From positions 1 through 34,823 of IMG/VR virus record IMGVR_UViG_3300035680_000045: a stretch of 34,823 nt of DNA, one strand, 5' to 3'. The notes below the pieces were generated by a model. The model saw nothing but the letters and a program-made list of their open reading frames with translations, made no database searches and was not told the DNA's origin. A program made the position numbers and the translations under genes. This DNA comes from a virus. Below are positions 8,421-14,805 of this stretch, piece after piece. Position 1 is the stretch's first letter. Every line of letters starts with the position of its first letter.

Positions 8421-8892
8421 TTGGTTGCTCCACAGTTTCAACGATGACAAAAGCGGAATCCTCATCGCCCCAACATTTGCGAGCCTCTCCCGAAATCACC
8501 TGACTGTCATCCTTCCAGAGCACACCCTTGAAAGCATCTTCCAAGCACCGCAACAGCTTTGTTCTATCCGGTTTCTGAGTGTGCCAGAATGGTGCTGTCG
8601 GCTTCATGATCGCTGAATTCTTGCCAGTCCGAAAATGCGCTTTAGGTCTCGCAAATGTAAACAGGACTTGCAGATTGATTGGCCCTGATGCACACCCCCA
8701 GCCCGATTCCTTCACGGCTGTGGTCGCAGCTCGCTTGCACAGGGTTTGCCATTTGGCTTTTCCCTTGGCGGTATCAACCACAACAATCCTTCCGGTCTTG
8801 CTGTGCTGGAATGCTTTCTTTGAGCCTGATGGCGATGGTTTGCCAAAAACAGTGAAGGAAATGCTATTCAATGTGTGGCTAAGGACTTTCAT
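8401..8892 (-). CDS. rusA: RusA-like Holliday junction resolvase
   Basis: A 163-residue endodeoxyribonuclease of the RusA family, which cuts four-way junctions in phage recombination or before packaging. Family features are an N-terminal FTVFGKPSPSGSKKAF strand and the acidic core HTQKPDRTKLLRCLEDAF followed by LWKDDSQV, holding the expected aspartates. An insert of about 20 residues makes it longer than E. coli RusA (120 residues). The start overlaps the upstream stop as ATGA. Confidence 0.85.
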   Translation of the reverse strand: MKVLSHTLNSISFTVFGKPSPSGSKKAFQHSKTGRIVVVDTAKGKAKWQTLCKRAATTAVKESGWGCASGPINLQVLFTFARPKAHFRTGKNSAIMKPTAPFWHTQKPDRTKLLRCLEDAFKGVLWKDDSQVISGEARKCWGDEDSAFVIVETVEQPNEIQAS

Positions 8893-9131
8893 TCTTGCTC
8901 CCCCGTGTAACGCTCGAATTCGACGTCATAAAATGAAACGGTGGCAAACCACTCCTTAGCATTCTCGACTGACAGGAACACCTGTGGCTCTTTGTGAGTC
9001 ATGAACATGTGATCGGAGGGGAGCTTGGCTATGTAAACGACAGGACGCTTGGCAAGTTCGGCCTCAAGTTCTTCCATCCTTGTTTGGAGGCGTTCGATCT
9101 CTTCTCCCATCAGCCTTTGCATCTCGTTCAT
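8889..9131 (-). CDS. Small coiled-coil protein
   Basis: An 80-residue protein whose first 30 residues form a clear coiled coil (GEEIERLQTRMEELEAELAK), followed by a small aromatic domain. I use the ATG at 9131, which overlaps the thyX stop as ATGA and has a strong GGAGG ribosome-binding sequence. Probably oligomeric. Function unknown. Confidence 0.7.
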   Translation of the reverse strand: MNEMQRLMGEEIERLQTRMEELEAELAKRPVVYIAKLPSDHMFMTHKEPQVFLSVENAKEWFATVSFYDVEFERYTGEQE

Positions 9132-9892
9132 ACCTTCCTCCAAATCGTTTCAATCCCTTGATCCGTCACCGTGTAATCACCAAACAGATTCGGTGATTCA
9201 GCCTGCAACACGTCCAGAACTGCAATTGCCAGCCGTTGAATCTCAGCGTCCGCATGGATTGAGCCACGTAATTCAAGGAAGTGTCGCCATGCTCGAGCGT
9301 TTCCAGTGACAAAGATCTTGGTTTCGGTACAGTTCGGCAGGACAGCGCGAGCAGTTTCGCGAGATTTCTTGCGTCGAAGTGTCGGGCTGTCGATGTCGGC
9401 AAAGTCGTTGTATTCCAGCGTTTCGCACAGCGCCTCGTAATGTCCCTGCGCTCGGCCAATGGCCTGAGCCCAGATCGCTTCTGGCGTGCTTCCCGGCTTG
9501 ATGCCTGGTGGTCGCACAAACGCACAGTCCGACTCGTCCACATATCGTTGACTTAGCTGCGAATAACTCATGCCAGCACGATGCCTGACCAGCTCGTGAG
9601 TCAATGATCTTGAGACACCGGTGAAGATCATCGAGTAAACAGCATGTTCGAGAACTGAGCCGTGACCCACTTCTAAGATGTGATTGATATAAGCCTGATT
9701 GCCACCTGGTCGCGGCTTGGCAAAGCTCATATAGCACAATCGGCCAGCGATCTCCACAAGATGCTCGCTAGCGTTATCAGTGTCGGTGTTCCAGTATTCG
9801 ACTCCGTGGGCTTCCAAGAACTCGGCACAATCAAGGCTGTTGAGTTCTTGTTTGCCGACCAGGTAGACGGATGGAGCGTTGATGATGTTCAT
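9128..9892 (-). CDS. thyX: Flavin-dependent thymidylate synthase
   Basis: ThyX makes dTMP from dUMP using FAD, NADPH and methylene-tetrahydrofolate. The signature RHR-x7-S is seen as RHRAGMSYSQLSQRY (about residue 102), and HGSVLEHAVYSMIFTGVSR precedes it as in the family. At 254 residues the length is normal. As a phage gene it raises thymidine nucleotide supply during replication. It is translationally coupled to the downstream coiled-coil gene. Confidence 0.95.
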   Translation of the reverse strand: MNIINAPSVYLVGKQELNSLDCAEFLEAHGVEYWNTDTDNASEHLVEIAGRLCYMSFAKPRPGGNQAYINHILEVGHGSVLEHAVYSMIFTGVSRSLTHELVRHRAGMSYSQLSQRYVDESDCAFVRPPGIKPGSTPEAIWAQAIGRAQGHYEALCETLEYNDFADIDSPTLRRKKSRETARAVLPNCTETKIFVTGNARAWRHFLELRGSIHADAEIQRLAIAVLDVLQAESPNLFGDYTVTDQGIETIWRKV

Positions 9893-9896
9893 GAAA

Positions 9897-10334
9897 TTAT
9901 CTTCCCACCGGCGATGGTTTAAGCAGATCAGCAGGGGAGACCTTTACGGTTTTTAATGCCATATACTGAGCTGAAAGTTTGCGAGAATCCAAATCAAACT
10001 CACGCCGTTTTTCTGTAGAGAAATGACTAATATCAACACCGCCCATCCCAGCTACGGCACGCTTGTATTTGCGGTATCCGCTTCGTTGACGCTTGCAATT
10101 GTGCTCATAGGCTTCAAGGTCGGTCAGGACGTGTACAGATCCTTTGTAAGCCTTTACTGTCCACTGCAAACCGATTCGGTGCAGTTCCCGTTCGATCATG
10201 CCGGCAAGCTGGACATCTGGAGGCATCGCCCCAGATTGCTCTTCATTTGGATCAACTCCCATGATCTTCAAAACGTCCTCGTTTTCGATCACGTCACCTT
10301 TTGCAAGATGATCAATAAAATGCAAGTTTGCCAT
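9897..10334 (-). CDS. Hypothetical protein
   Basis: A 145-residue soluble protein with a strong AGGAGG ribosome-binding sequence before ATG 10334. It is charged, with a basic central part (NCKRQRSGYRKYKRA). Not recognised. It is the first gene downstream (in transcription) of the structured hairpin array at 10370-10770, so an RNA carrying that array would be its leader. Confidence 0.7.
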   Translation of the reverse strand: MANLHFIDHLAKGDVIENEDVLKIMGVDPNEEQSGAMPPDVQLAGMIERELHRIGLQWTVKAYKGSVHVLTDLEAYEHNCKRQRSGYRKYKRAVAGMGGVDISHFSTEKRREFDLDSRKLSAQYMALKTVKVSPADLLKPSPVGR

Positions 10335-10369
10335 CTGTGTGCCTCCTGTTGATGTTTCAATCCAGAACC

Positions 10370-10770
10370 GTCAAATCCGCATGGACAAGTGTTTCGTTGC
10401 CACATGCGGCCCTTGCCTTGCCAAGCCGTGCCGTGCCACACCGAACCGTGCCGTGCCACACCATACCGTGCAAATCCGCACCGATGGAATCTCACCATCT
10501 TGTGCGGCCCATGCCTTGCCCGACCAGACCTCGCCCGGCCAGACCTTGCCAGACCTAACCAGACCGTACCTTGCCCTGCAAATCCGCACCGATGAATATT
10601 TTCGTCATCATGTGCGGCCCTTGCCTTGCCAAGCCCCGCCCTGCCTAGCCGTGCCTAGCCTAGCCCTGCAAATCCGCACCGATAGGCTTCCACTACCTTG
10701 TGCGGCCCATGCCAAACCGTGCCTCGCCCAGCCCTGCCTTGCCTCGCCGGGCCGCGCCGGGCCATGCCTC
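10370..10770. repeat. Array of four covarying hairpins separated by NNNCC pentamer runs
   Basis: Four hairpins lie at 10377-10409, 10476-10507, 10584-10617 and 10674-10705. Units 2-4 share the left arm TGCAAATCCGCACCGAT and the right arm GTGCGGCCC. The inner stems differ but stay mostly paired: GATGG/CCATC, GATGA/TCATC, GATAG/CTACC (one mismatch); unit 1 changes the outer stem to CCGCATG/CATGCGG. The hairpins are separated by 66, 76 and 56 bases made of 11, 13 and 9 pentamers ending in CC, and unit 4 is followed by 12 more. On the minus strand these read (GGNNN)n, a pattern able to form two-tier G-quadruplexes. No gene is supported in this 437-base gap. Confidence 0.85.
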
Positions 10771-10771
10771 G

Positions 10772-11362
10772 TTAGACAGTCTTGACCTCAGTAACCTCAA
10801 ACAGCCCAAACTTAGGCCGATAGTCACCAATGCCGATAAATCGGCCTGAGGTCTCAAGAATTGATTTAAAAGTGGATACGTCCAGATCAGAAAGCATCGC
10901 CTCAAAAGTGCAGTTCCACACGGCAAATATAGGCCGGTAACGCATGATCCGCGATCGGCTGATCATTACGCCGCGAACGTCCCTATACTTTGGGAGTTCC
11001 CAAAAGTCATCCGCTGTAGCCTTTTTGCCAGCAGGGTGGTCGTGGACAAGAGTCGGATTGTCGTTGATCAGAATCGAAGCCTTTGCAATCTGGCCTTGTT
11101 TTGATCGCTTGGCACCGGCCACACAACAGGCTTCCAACATGGTCCCAAGGATGACTGGTTTTTTGGCTTCATCGCAATAAAACGATGAGTACCAGTCAAT
11201 TCTTGCTAGTTCAAGATGGTCGGAATCGGTTTTATTTTTCTTGCCGCTGACAGCTTTGCGAGCCTTAGCCCACTCGGATAGTGGATCGGCACCGGCTGCA
11301 CTGTGCATCAAAAGAGGACGCACGCCACGAATATTGACTTTGACTGTTTGGAAATCGCTCAT
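10772..11362 (-). CDS. Conserved phage protein of unknown function
   Basis: A 196-residue protein. The start at 11362 is chosen because it makes an ATGA overlap with the csrA stop. Striking phrases are VKVNIRGVRPLLMHS at the N-terminus, YRDVRGVMISRSRIMRYRPIF in the middle and GRFIGIGDYRPKFGLFEV at the C-terminus. I recall this pattern from uncharacterised proteins in other phage early regions, which would make it a conserved family, but I cannot assign a function. It is co-transcribed with csrA and lies immediately upstream of the hairpin array. Confidence 0.75.
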   Translation of the reverse strand: MSDFQTVKVNIRGVRPLLMHSAAGADPLSEWAKARKAVSGKKNKTDSDHLELARIDWYSSFYCDEAKKPVILGTMLEACCVAGAKRSKQGQIAKASILINDNPTLVHDHPAGKKATADDFWELPKYRDVRGVMISRSRIMRYRPIFAVWNCTFEAMLSDLDVSTFKSILETSGRFIGIGDYRPKFGLFEVTEVKTV

Positions 11363-11553
11363 GATACTGCCTTGTTGGTTAATGTCCGTTGTTTTGCTTC
11401 CCACACTTCCAGTCGATCCACTCTGACATCAAGTGGAGCTTCAACACCAATCTTGACCTTGTCGCCCCTGATCTCAGTGACGCAGACCCTGAATTGAATG
11501 CCACCGTAATTGATGACGAGAACTTCATTGACCTTCCTGGACAAAACAAGCAT
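11359..11553 (-). CDS. csrA: CsrA/RsmA-type RNA-binding translational regulator
   Basis: A 64-residue protein starting MLVLSRKVNE, with the CsrA core IRGDKVKIGVEAP and DVRVDRLEVWE. The N-terminal arm (L4, R6) and the later arginine of the DRLEV strand correspond to the RNA-binding surface of the CsrA dimer, which binds GGA motifs in mRNA leaders. Length is the family norm. It has a perfect AAGGAGG ribosome-binding sequence; that sequence is itself an AnGGA-type CsrA site, so self-repression is plausible. A phage copy could redirect host mRNA translation during infection. That role is inference. Confidence 0.95.
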   Translation of the reverse strand: MLVLSRKVNEVLVINYGGIQFRVCVTEIRGDKVKIGVEAPLDVRVDRLEVWEAKQRTLTNKAVS

Positions 11554-11583
11554 GTGTAGCCTCCTTGATGCGTTTGATTTGAT

Positions 11584-11607
11584 GCCGGGAGTGGTCAAAC
11601 TCCCGGC
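11584..11607 (-). promoter_or_regulatory. csrA leader hairpin
   Basis: A perfect 9-bp stem (GCCGGGAGT / ACTCCCGGC) with a 6-base loop, about 30 bases upstream of the csrA start. No U-tract follows, so it is not a simple terminator. It may be a regulatory or stabilising leader structure. Confidence 0.5.
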
Positions 11608-11698
11608 GCGAGTATGATCAGTCAACTCCCCCTGGTATCCTTGTGAGTTCGGCAGGCTGATTGCCCACGAACAAACTCGAATCAACCAACTAGGGGTC

Positions 11699-11727
11699 TG
11701 TCAGTAGGCTGGATTTAGCCCCTGACA
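11699..11727. other. Stem-loop next to tRNA-like element
   Basis: Two stacked stems: TGTCAG/CTGACA enclosing GGCT/AGCC with a GGATTT loop (plus sense). It abuts the 3' end of the tRNA-like element on the minus strand. It may be a processing or termination structure. Confidence 0.4.
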
Positions 11728-11800
11728 AGCCGCCCAAGGGAATTGAACCCTTGCAAATCTCAATAACAGAGAGAACTCGAGATCTGAAACCATTTGCGAC
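11728..11800 (-). tRNA. tRNA-like element with Asn-type anticodon arm; D-arm not formed
   Basis: On the minus strand this 73-base segment has an ideal T-arm (AAGGG-TTCAATT-CCCTT), a 5-base variable region, and an anticodon stem of 4 of 5 pairs with loop CTGTTAT (anticodon GTT, Asn). The acceptor pairs at 5 of 7 positions. I cannot form a D-stem and the D-loop GG is absent. It may be a degraded phage tRNA, a captured tRNA 3' half, or a tRNA mimic. No neighbouring gene overlaps it: the 377-base gap 11554-11930 holds only this and two hairpins. Confidence 0.3.
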
Positions 11801-11930
11801 AAAATGCCATCCGTGGCAGCGGTCACCATCCATGAATCCCGTTTGACATCTGCTCATTACTGATCGCGCTCATGAAAATCGCCACAGATGCCGCCGCTAT
11901 GCGTCACCGGAGTCCAAGTCTCACCAAATC

Positions 11931-12176
11931 TCAGCGGCCTGACGGGATTGATTCATCACAGCACTCGTCCACAGACACAACCTTGGGCAAAACCACTCGA
12001 CTGGATGAAACTCGAAAGCCTCTGATAGCTCTGATAACATCCAAAGCAAACCGTTCCACAACGGCTGATTCTTGGTCGTCCAAAAATTCACCTGGCGAAA
12101 CGGTCAGGATCGGATTTGTTTGCTTTTTGAACCTGTCCATTTCGTCGTGAATGAACTCTAAATCTGTCTTTGTCAT
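11931..12176 (-). CDS. Hypothetical protein
   Basis: An 81-residue protein beginning MTKTDLEFIHDEMDRF. The start at 12176 shares one base with the upstream stop (TGATG). It has an acidic helical N-terminus and a C-terminus with two adjacent cysteines (DECCDE). Not recognised. Confidence 0.6.
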   Translation of the reverse strand: MTKTDLEFIHDEMDRFKKQTNPILTVSPGEFLDDQESAVVERFALDVIRAIRGFRVSSSRVVLPKVVSVDECCDESIPSGR

Positions 12177-12550
12177 CACTGGTCCCTTGTCATACCTGGG
12201 TAAGGTGACCACCGGCTCATTGCCTGTGATTCACTCACTAGAAAATCGTTGCCGTCTTTGTCTTTACCAACACTCACCAGCTTTTCAGGCGAGTAAGGAG
12301 AACTTTCCCAATCCAGCTTTTCTTCTGTCCATTCTGGATGTTCTGCCCTTAGTGTTGCCCTGGTCGCGAGCAGCTCGGCTTCGAGCAACTTCCGCCATCG
12401 AACATTGTGAGGTAGCAGATATGCCGGATCTGCTGATCTCACACCGTCCATATCTGCAAGCACTCGTTCGCGGTGCTTGGCTCGCTCAGATCCCACCAGA
12501 ACAGATTGACCTGTTCTGGCGGCAAAGATAATTTGCATGGAAGTGACCAT
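12176..12550 (-). CDS. Hypothetical protein following the ssDNA-binding protein
   Basis: A 124-residue protein coupled by TGATG overlaps to the ssDNA-binding protein gene upstream and the next gene downstream. The centre is helical and charged (RWRKLLEAELLATRATLRAE). Not recognised. Position suggests a replication or recombination accessory role, but no motif shows it. Confidence 0.65.
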   Translation of the reverse strand: MVTSMQIIFAARTGQSVLVGSERAKHRERVLADMDGVRSADPAYLLPHNVRWRKLLEAELLATRATLRAEHPEWTEEKLDWESSPYSPEKLVSVGKDKDGNDFLVSESQAMSRWSPYPGMTRDQ

Positions 12551-13278
12551 CAGAAAGGCACCCCATCAACTTCACCATGTGGATCAAAGGCGTGGCCATT
12601 TGTGCGAGTCTGGTCAAGATGTTGCTTCATGCCACGATCCGCATCGGTTTCAGTCACCCCACCACCTGGCCGAACTTGCATCCGGCCTCTCAGGTGTGGT
12701 GCGATCTCAACCGATTTCGGAAGGTCCGATAAAGGATTGAAACCTGTGGAGCCGCCAAACGACTCGCCATCGGCCAACTTCATAAAGGCGACTAGGTAAA
12801 GAGATACGCCAATATTTTTTGTCACTTTATAGGTGGCCGGCGTCACCAGCATCTGACCAATACAACCACCGTAAATCTCATTACGGTTTGTGATCGGTCT
12901 ACCGTGCCTGTCAATCACCATGGGTGGCTTTGATTCGCCTGTGCTGGCCGATATGACCCAACAGCCTGATTCAGCATGGCCGGTCTTAAGATTGCCATCT
13001 TTATCAAGCAACTTGTCACCATCTTTGATCGGACAATTTGTGTGGGTCGTCAGCTTCCGGTATTGTTGGCCGAAAGCAATTTCAGAGATGCGTTGCATTT
13101 CAGCAATCAGTTCATCAGGCATCTCAGACTTGAGAAGCAAAATATTGGCCGAATAAAACAGCCTGTTTTGCTTGATCTCGTTAGGCTTGGCCTCAAAGAG
13201 ATTTGGGTAGCTCAGGATGCCTTGTGGCGTCCACGTCTTGTGTCCGTATACGGATTCGGTCTTGGTTGCTGTGCTCAT
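12550..13278 (-). CDS. Single-stranded DNA-binding protein (Enc34/DUF2815, T7 gp2.5-like)
   Basis: A 242-residue OB-fold protein that coats ssDNA during replication. Recognisable family pattern: GILSYPNLFEAK, RLFYSANILLLKSEM, CPIKDGDKL, GCWVISAST...PPMVIDRHGRPI, EIYGGCIGQMLVTPATYKV and DGESFGG. The C-terminus ends DGVPF, like the acidic-tail D-x-PF tip through which SSBs recruit partners. Its leader contains five TTCAAAAG-like repeats directly before the ribosome-binding sequence, a possible site for self-control. Confidence 0.85.
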   Translation of the reverse strand: MSTATKTESVYGHKTWTPQGILSYPNLFEAKPNEIKQNRLFYSANILLLKSEMPDELIAEMQRISEIAFGQQYRKLTTHTNCPIKDGDKLLDKDGNLKTGHAESGCWVISASTGESKPPMVIDRHGRPITNRNEIYGGCIGQMLVTPATYKVTKNIGVSLYLVAFMKLADGESFGGSTGFNPLSDLPKSVEIAPHLRGRMQVRPGGGVTETDADRGMKQHLDQTRTNGHAFDPHGEVDGVPF

Positions 13279-13285
13279 CTGTCAG

Positions 13286-13340
13286 GTCCTTTTGAATACT
13301 TTTGAAGACTTTTGAAAACTGTTGAAGACTTTTGAATAAC
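13286..13340 (-). promoter_or_regulatory. Tandem TTCAAAAGT repeats in ssDNA-binding protein leader
   Basis: On the minus strand about five near-copies of TTCAAAAGT(C/A), one degenerate (TTCAACAGT), run at a 10-11 base period and end at the AAAGGA ribosome-binding sequence of the gene. The sequence is A-rich and predicted unstructured. It resembles the kind of leader used for autogenous control by T4 gp32. That function is inference. Confidence 0.55.
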
Positions 13341-13343
13341 TCA

Positions 13344-13371
13344 CCTGGGCCGAAGGGAGGTTCGGCCCAGG
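13344..13371 (-). terminator. Strong hairpin between two early genes
   Basis: A perfect 11-bp stem (CCTGGGCCGAA / TTCGGCCCAGG) with a 6-base loop GGGAGG (plus sense), between the stop at 13383 and the repeat leader. The minus-strand tail TGAGTTATTC is poor in U, so it may be an attenuator or an mRNA-stabilising/processing structure. Confidence 0.5.
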
Positions 13372-13382
13372 GTGCTGGAGAG

Positions 13383-13691
13383 TCACACCAATGAAGGTGC
13401 TTCGTGAGCTATCGCAGCTTTCGCAGTGCGGATAGCGTGATCGACAAGGTGCTTGCGAACGGTCGGTAGCCCGTCCTCTTCGAGCCAGCTCAATTCAGAC
13501 TCGATCCAATCGAGCTTTTGCCCAGCTTCGGCAAGCGTGACAAATTTGAGGATCCAGCGAGAATCGTCGATGGTTTCCTGTGATCGCTCCAACCGTTTTG
13601 CCATAACACGGTTGATCAGCTTTTGTTGCTCCCAAGTGCGTGCAACAATGTCACGCAGCTCGGCTTTAACGCAGTCGGTTTCGGTGCTCAT
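13383..13691 (-). CDS. Hypothetical helical protein
   Basis: A 102-residue, highly helical acidic protein starting MSTETDCVKAELRDI. The start at 13691 gives an ATGA overlap with the preceding gene. Heptad-like leucines and charged residues suggest an oligomer. Not recognised. Confidence 0.65.
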   Translation of the reverse strand: MSTETDCVKAELRDIVARTWEQQKLINRVMAKRLERSQETIDDSRWILKFVTLAEAGQKLDWIESELSWLEEDGLPTVRKHLVDHAIRTAKAAIAHEAPSLV

Positions 13692-13915
13692 GACTTGTCC
13701 CCTAAAAGTGCTTCCGCTGATTTCAGCTCGTTTCCTAAAACACGATGGTCTGTTGGGTGATCCAGCAAAAAGTTTGTCATGTTGAGCGGTATGTAAGCCG
13801 CCCAAATGAGCGATTGAAGTTGAAGTTCCAGCAACTGCACACGGCAGGCGAGACGAGTGATGCTTTCGCCTCTGGTGTAGGAGTTGTTATGCAGCATGAA
13901 TTCGGCCTTAGTCAT
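13688..13915 (-). CDS. Hypothetical small protein
   Basis: A 75-residue protein starting MTKAEFMLHNNS at 13915, with an ATGA overlap to the preceding gene. It has a helical middle with leucine repeats (LLELQLQSLIWAAYIPL). It could be weakly membrane-associating or an oligomerisation helix. Not recognised. Confidence 0.6.
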   Translation of the reverse strand: MTKAEFMLHNNSYTRGESITRLACRVQLLELQLQSLIWAAYIPLNMTNFLLDHPTDHRVLGNELKSAEALLGDKS

Positions 13916-14226
13916 CGGTCGTCCCCCATGGCAAGAGATCGAACCTTTGAGCATGAGATCATGGCTTGTGACAACAGAACTCTGGCTTCCTCGATGGTCG
14001 TCTGAGGACGATCGAGCAAATTGTTGATGGCTTGCAGGTCCTGATAATTCAGATCCAGCCATCTGGCTCGGTTCTCTTCACGTGCCTGACGATCGAGCCT
14101 AAACCGTTCAGACAGTTCGTTCGCCATGCGCTCTTCCTCCACCTGGTGGTTGTCATAATCCCTCAGCCCGTCACGAAGACGGGTCTGATGGTCAGCAGAT
14201 AGATCTTGATCAAGTAAGGTGTTCAT
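13912..14226 (-). CDS. Hypothetical charged helical protein
   Basis: A 104-residue protein rich in Arg, Asp and Glu, almost wholly helical (EEERMANELSERFRLDRQAREE). It has a GGAGTCACC ribosome-binding leader that repeats the leader of the upstream 14262-14459 gene. Not recognised. Confidence 0.7.
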   Translation of the reverse strand: MNTLLDQDLSADHQTRLRDGLRDYDNHQVEEERMANELSERFRLDRQAREENRARWLDLNYQDLQAINNLLDRPQTTIEEARVLLSQAMISCSKVRSLAMGDDR

Positions 14227-14252
14227 TTCGGTGACTCCAGCAAAGAGTTGTT
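14224..14252 (-). repeat. Repeated translation leader, copy 1 (AACTCTTT..GGAGTCACC)
   Basis: The stretch just upstream of ATG 14226 closely repeats the one upstream of ATG 14459: AACAACTCTTT, then GGAGTCACC and AAATG on the minus strand. It is a shared ribosome-binding leader. Confidence 0.7.
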
Positions 14253-14261
14253 TGGGTAAAT

Positions 14262-14459
14262 TCAGAACCAGCCACGGACAAGACGGACAACGATTCTGGC
14301 GTTGTCTTTGGTTAATGCCTTCAACCGGCGAGCCGTATCCACTCCCATGTAATCACGGTCAGACAGGCAGAACCGTTGATGGGTCAGGTGCGACATCAAA
14401 GCAGCACGCTGATCAGAGTTGAGAAGTTGACGACCTTTAGGGGCTTGTGTTGCGATCAT
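14262..14459 (-). CDS. Hypothetical basic protein, first gene of leftward early operon
   Basis: A 65-residue basic protein (MIATQAPKGRQLLNSDQ...). It is the first gene after the strong minus-strand promoter at 14511-14539, so it is probably the first protein made from this operon. Not recognised. Its high Arg/Lys content fits a nucleic acid- or host-protein-binding early protein. Confidence 0.65.
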   Translation of the reverse strand: MIATQAPKGRQLLNSDQRAALMSHLTHQRFCLSDRDYMGVDTARRLKALTKDNARIVVRLVRGWF

Positions 14460-14488
14460 TTTGGTGACTCCTGGAAAGAGTTGTTTAA
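14458..14488 (-). repeat. Repeated translation leader, copy 2 (AACTCTTT..GGAGTCACC)
   Basis: Near-identical to 14224-14252, with the same spacing to the start codon. Duplicated expression leaders like this suggest modular gene acquisition. Confidence 0.7.
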
Positions 14489-14510
14489 GACGTTTTCAAA
14501 CCGCACTCGT

Positions 14511-14539
14511 AATATACGTATGAAACGGAAATACGTCAA
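14511..14539 (-). promoter_or_regulatory. Early leftward promoter
   Basis: On the minus strand: TTGACG, 17-base spacer, TATATT. The -10 region lies in ATACGTATATTACG, a 14-base sequence shared exactly with the promoter at 17143-17171, so both are probably controlled by the same protein. It drives the operon from 14459 to 6980. Confidence 0.75.
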
Positions 14540-14559
14540 TTCTATTTTTTACGAAAAAA

Positions 14560-14577
14560 CGGAAATCGTGATTTCCG
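14560..14577. promoter_or_regulatory. Operator-like palindrome
   Basis: Perfect inverted repeat CGGAAATC-GT-GATTTCCG just upstream of the early promoter. A related CGGAAAT half-site lies within the promoter at 14526-14532. Confidence 0.5.
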
Positions 14578-14609
14578 GCTGTTTGTTCGGTAACTTATCG
14601 GTCTAAAAC

Positions 14610-14805
14610 TTAGTCCCAAAGTTAGTCCCAACCTACTTAGTCCCAAACCATCTTGGGACCACTCCCAAACCACTCCCACATTTTGCCAAGTGCCTTATTT
14701 TCTTTAGTCCCAACTTAGTCCCAACTTAGTCCCACGCGACTTAGTCCCAGTGTTGGGGGGTATATATACCCCAACTTGGGAGTTGGGACTAACTATTGGG
14801 ACTGA
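14610..14805. repeat. TTAGTCCCA repeat array (candidate origin or activator sites)
   Basis: Direct copies of TTAGTCCCA start at 14610, 14622, 14637, 14704, 14715, 14726 and 14741; the central three are spaced exactly 11 bases apart. Inverted copies (TGGGACTAA at 14784-14792, TGGGACTGA at 14797-14805) and shorter TTGGGAC pieces flank them. A perfect palindrome with a TATATATA core lies at 14757-14772. The array abuts and slightly enters the 3' end of the replication gene. Together with the promoter and operator to the left, it fills the 333-base gap 14460-14792. Confidence 0.75.

Noticed and set aside
10370-10770. CsrA sponge RNA, as the array is near csrA
   Set aside because: In minus-sense RNA only one of the four loops (unit 4) contains GGA. 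The GGA present in every unit lies at the paired base of the hairpin, not in a loop. Possible but not supported.
10370-10770. CRISPR array
   Set aside because: Repeats are hairpins with variable tips, and the spacers are low-complexity pentamer runs of unequal length. No cas genes are present.
10339-10785. A 148-residue plus-strand frame across the hairpin array, with repeated QIRTD segments
   Set aside because: It runs against all neighbouring genes, has no ribosome-binding sequence, and exists because the GC-rich pentamers contain no stops in several frames. The covariation supports structure, not this protein.
11872-12150. 92-residue plus-strand frame near the tRNA-like element
   Set aside because: Antisense shadow of the minus-strand gene 11931-12176; no ribosome-binding sequence.
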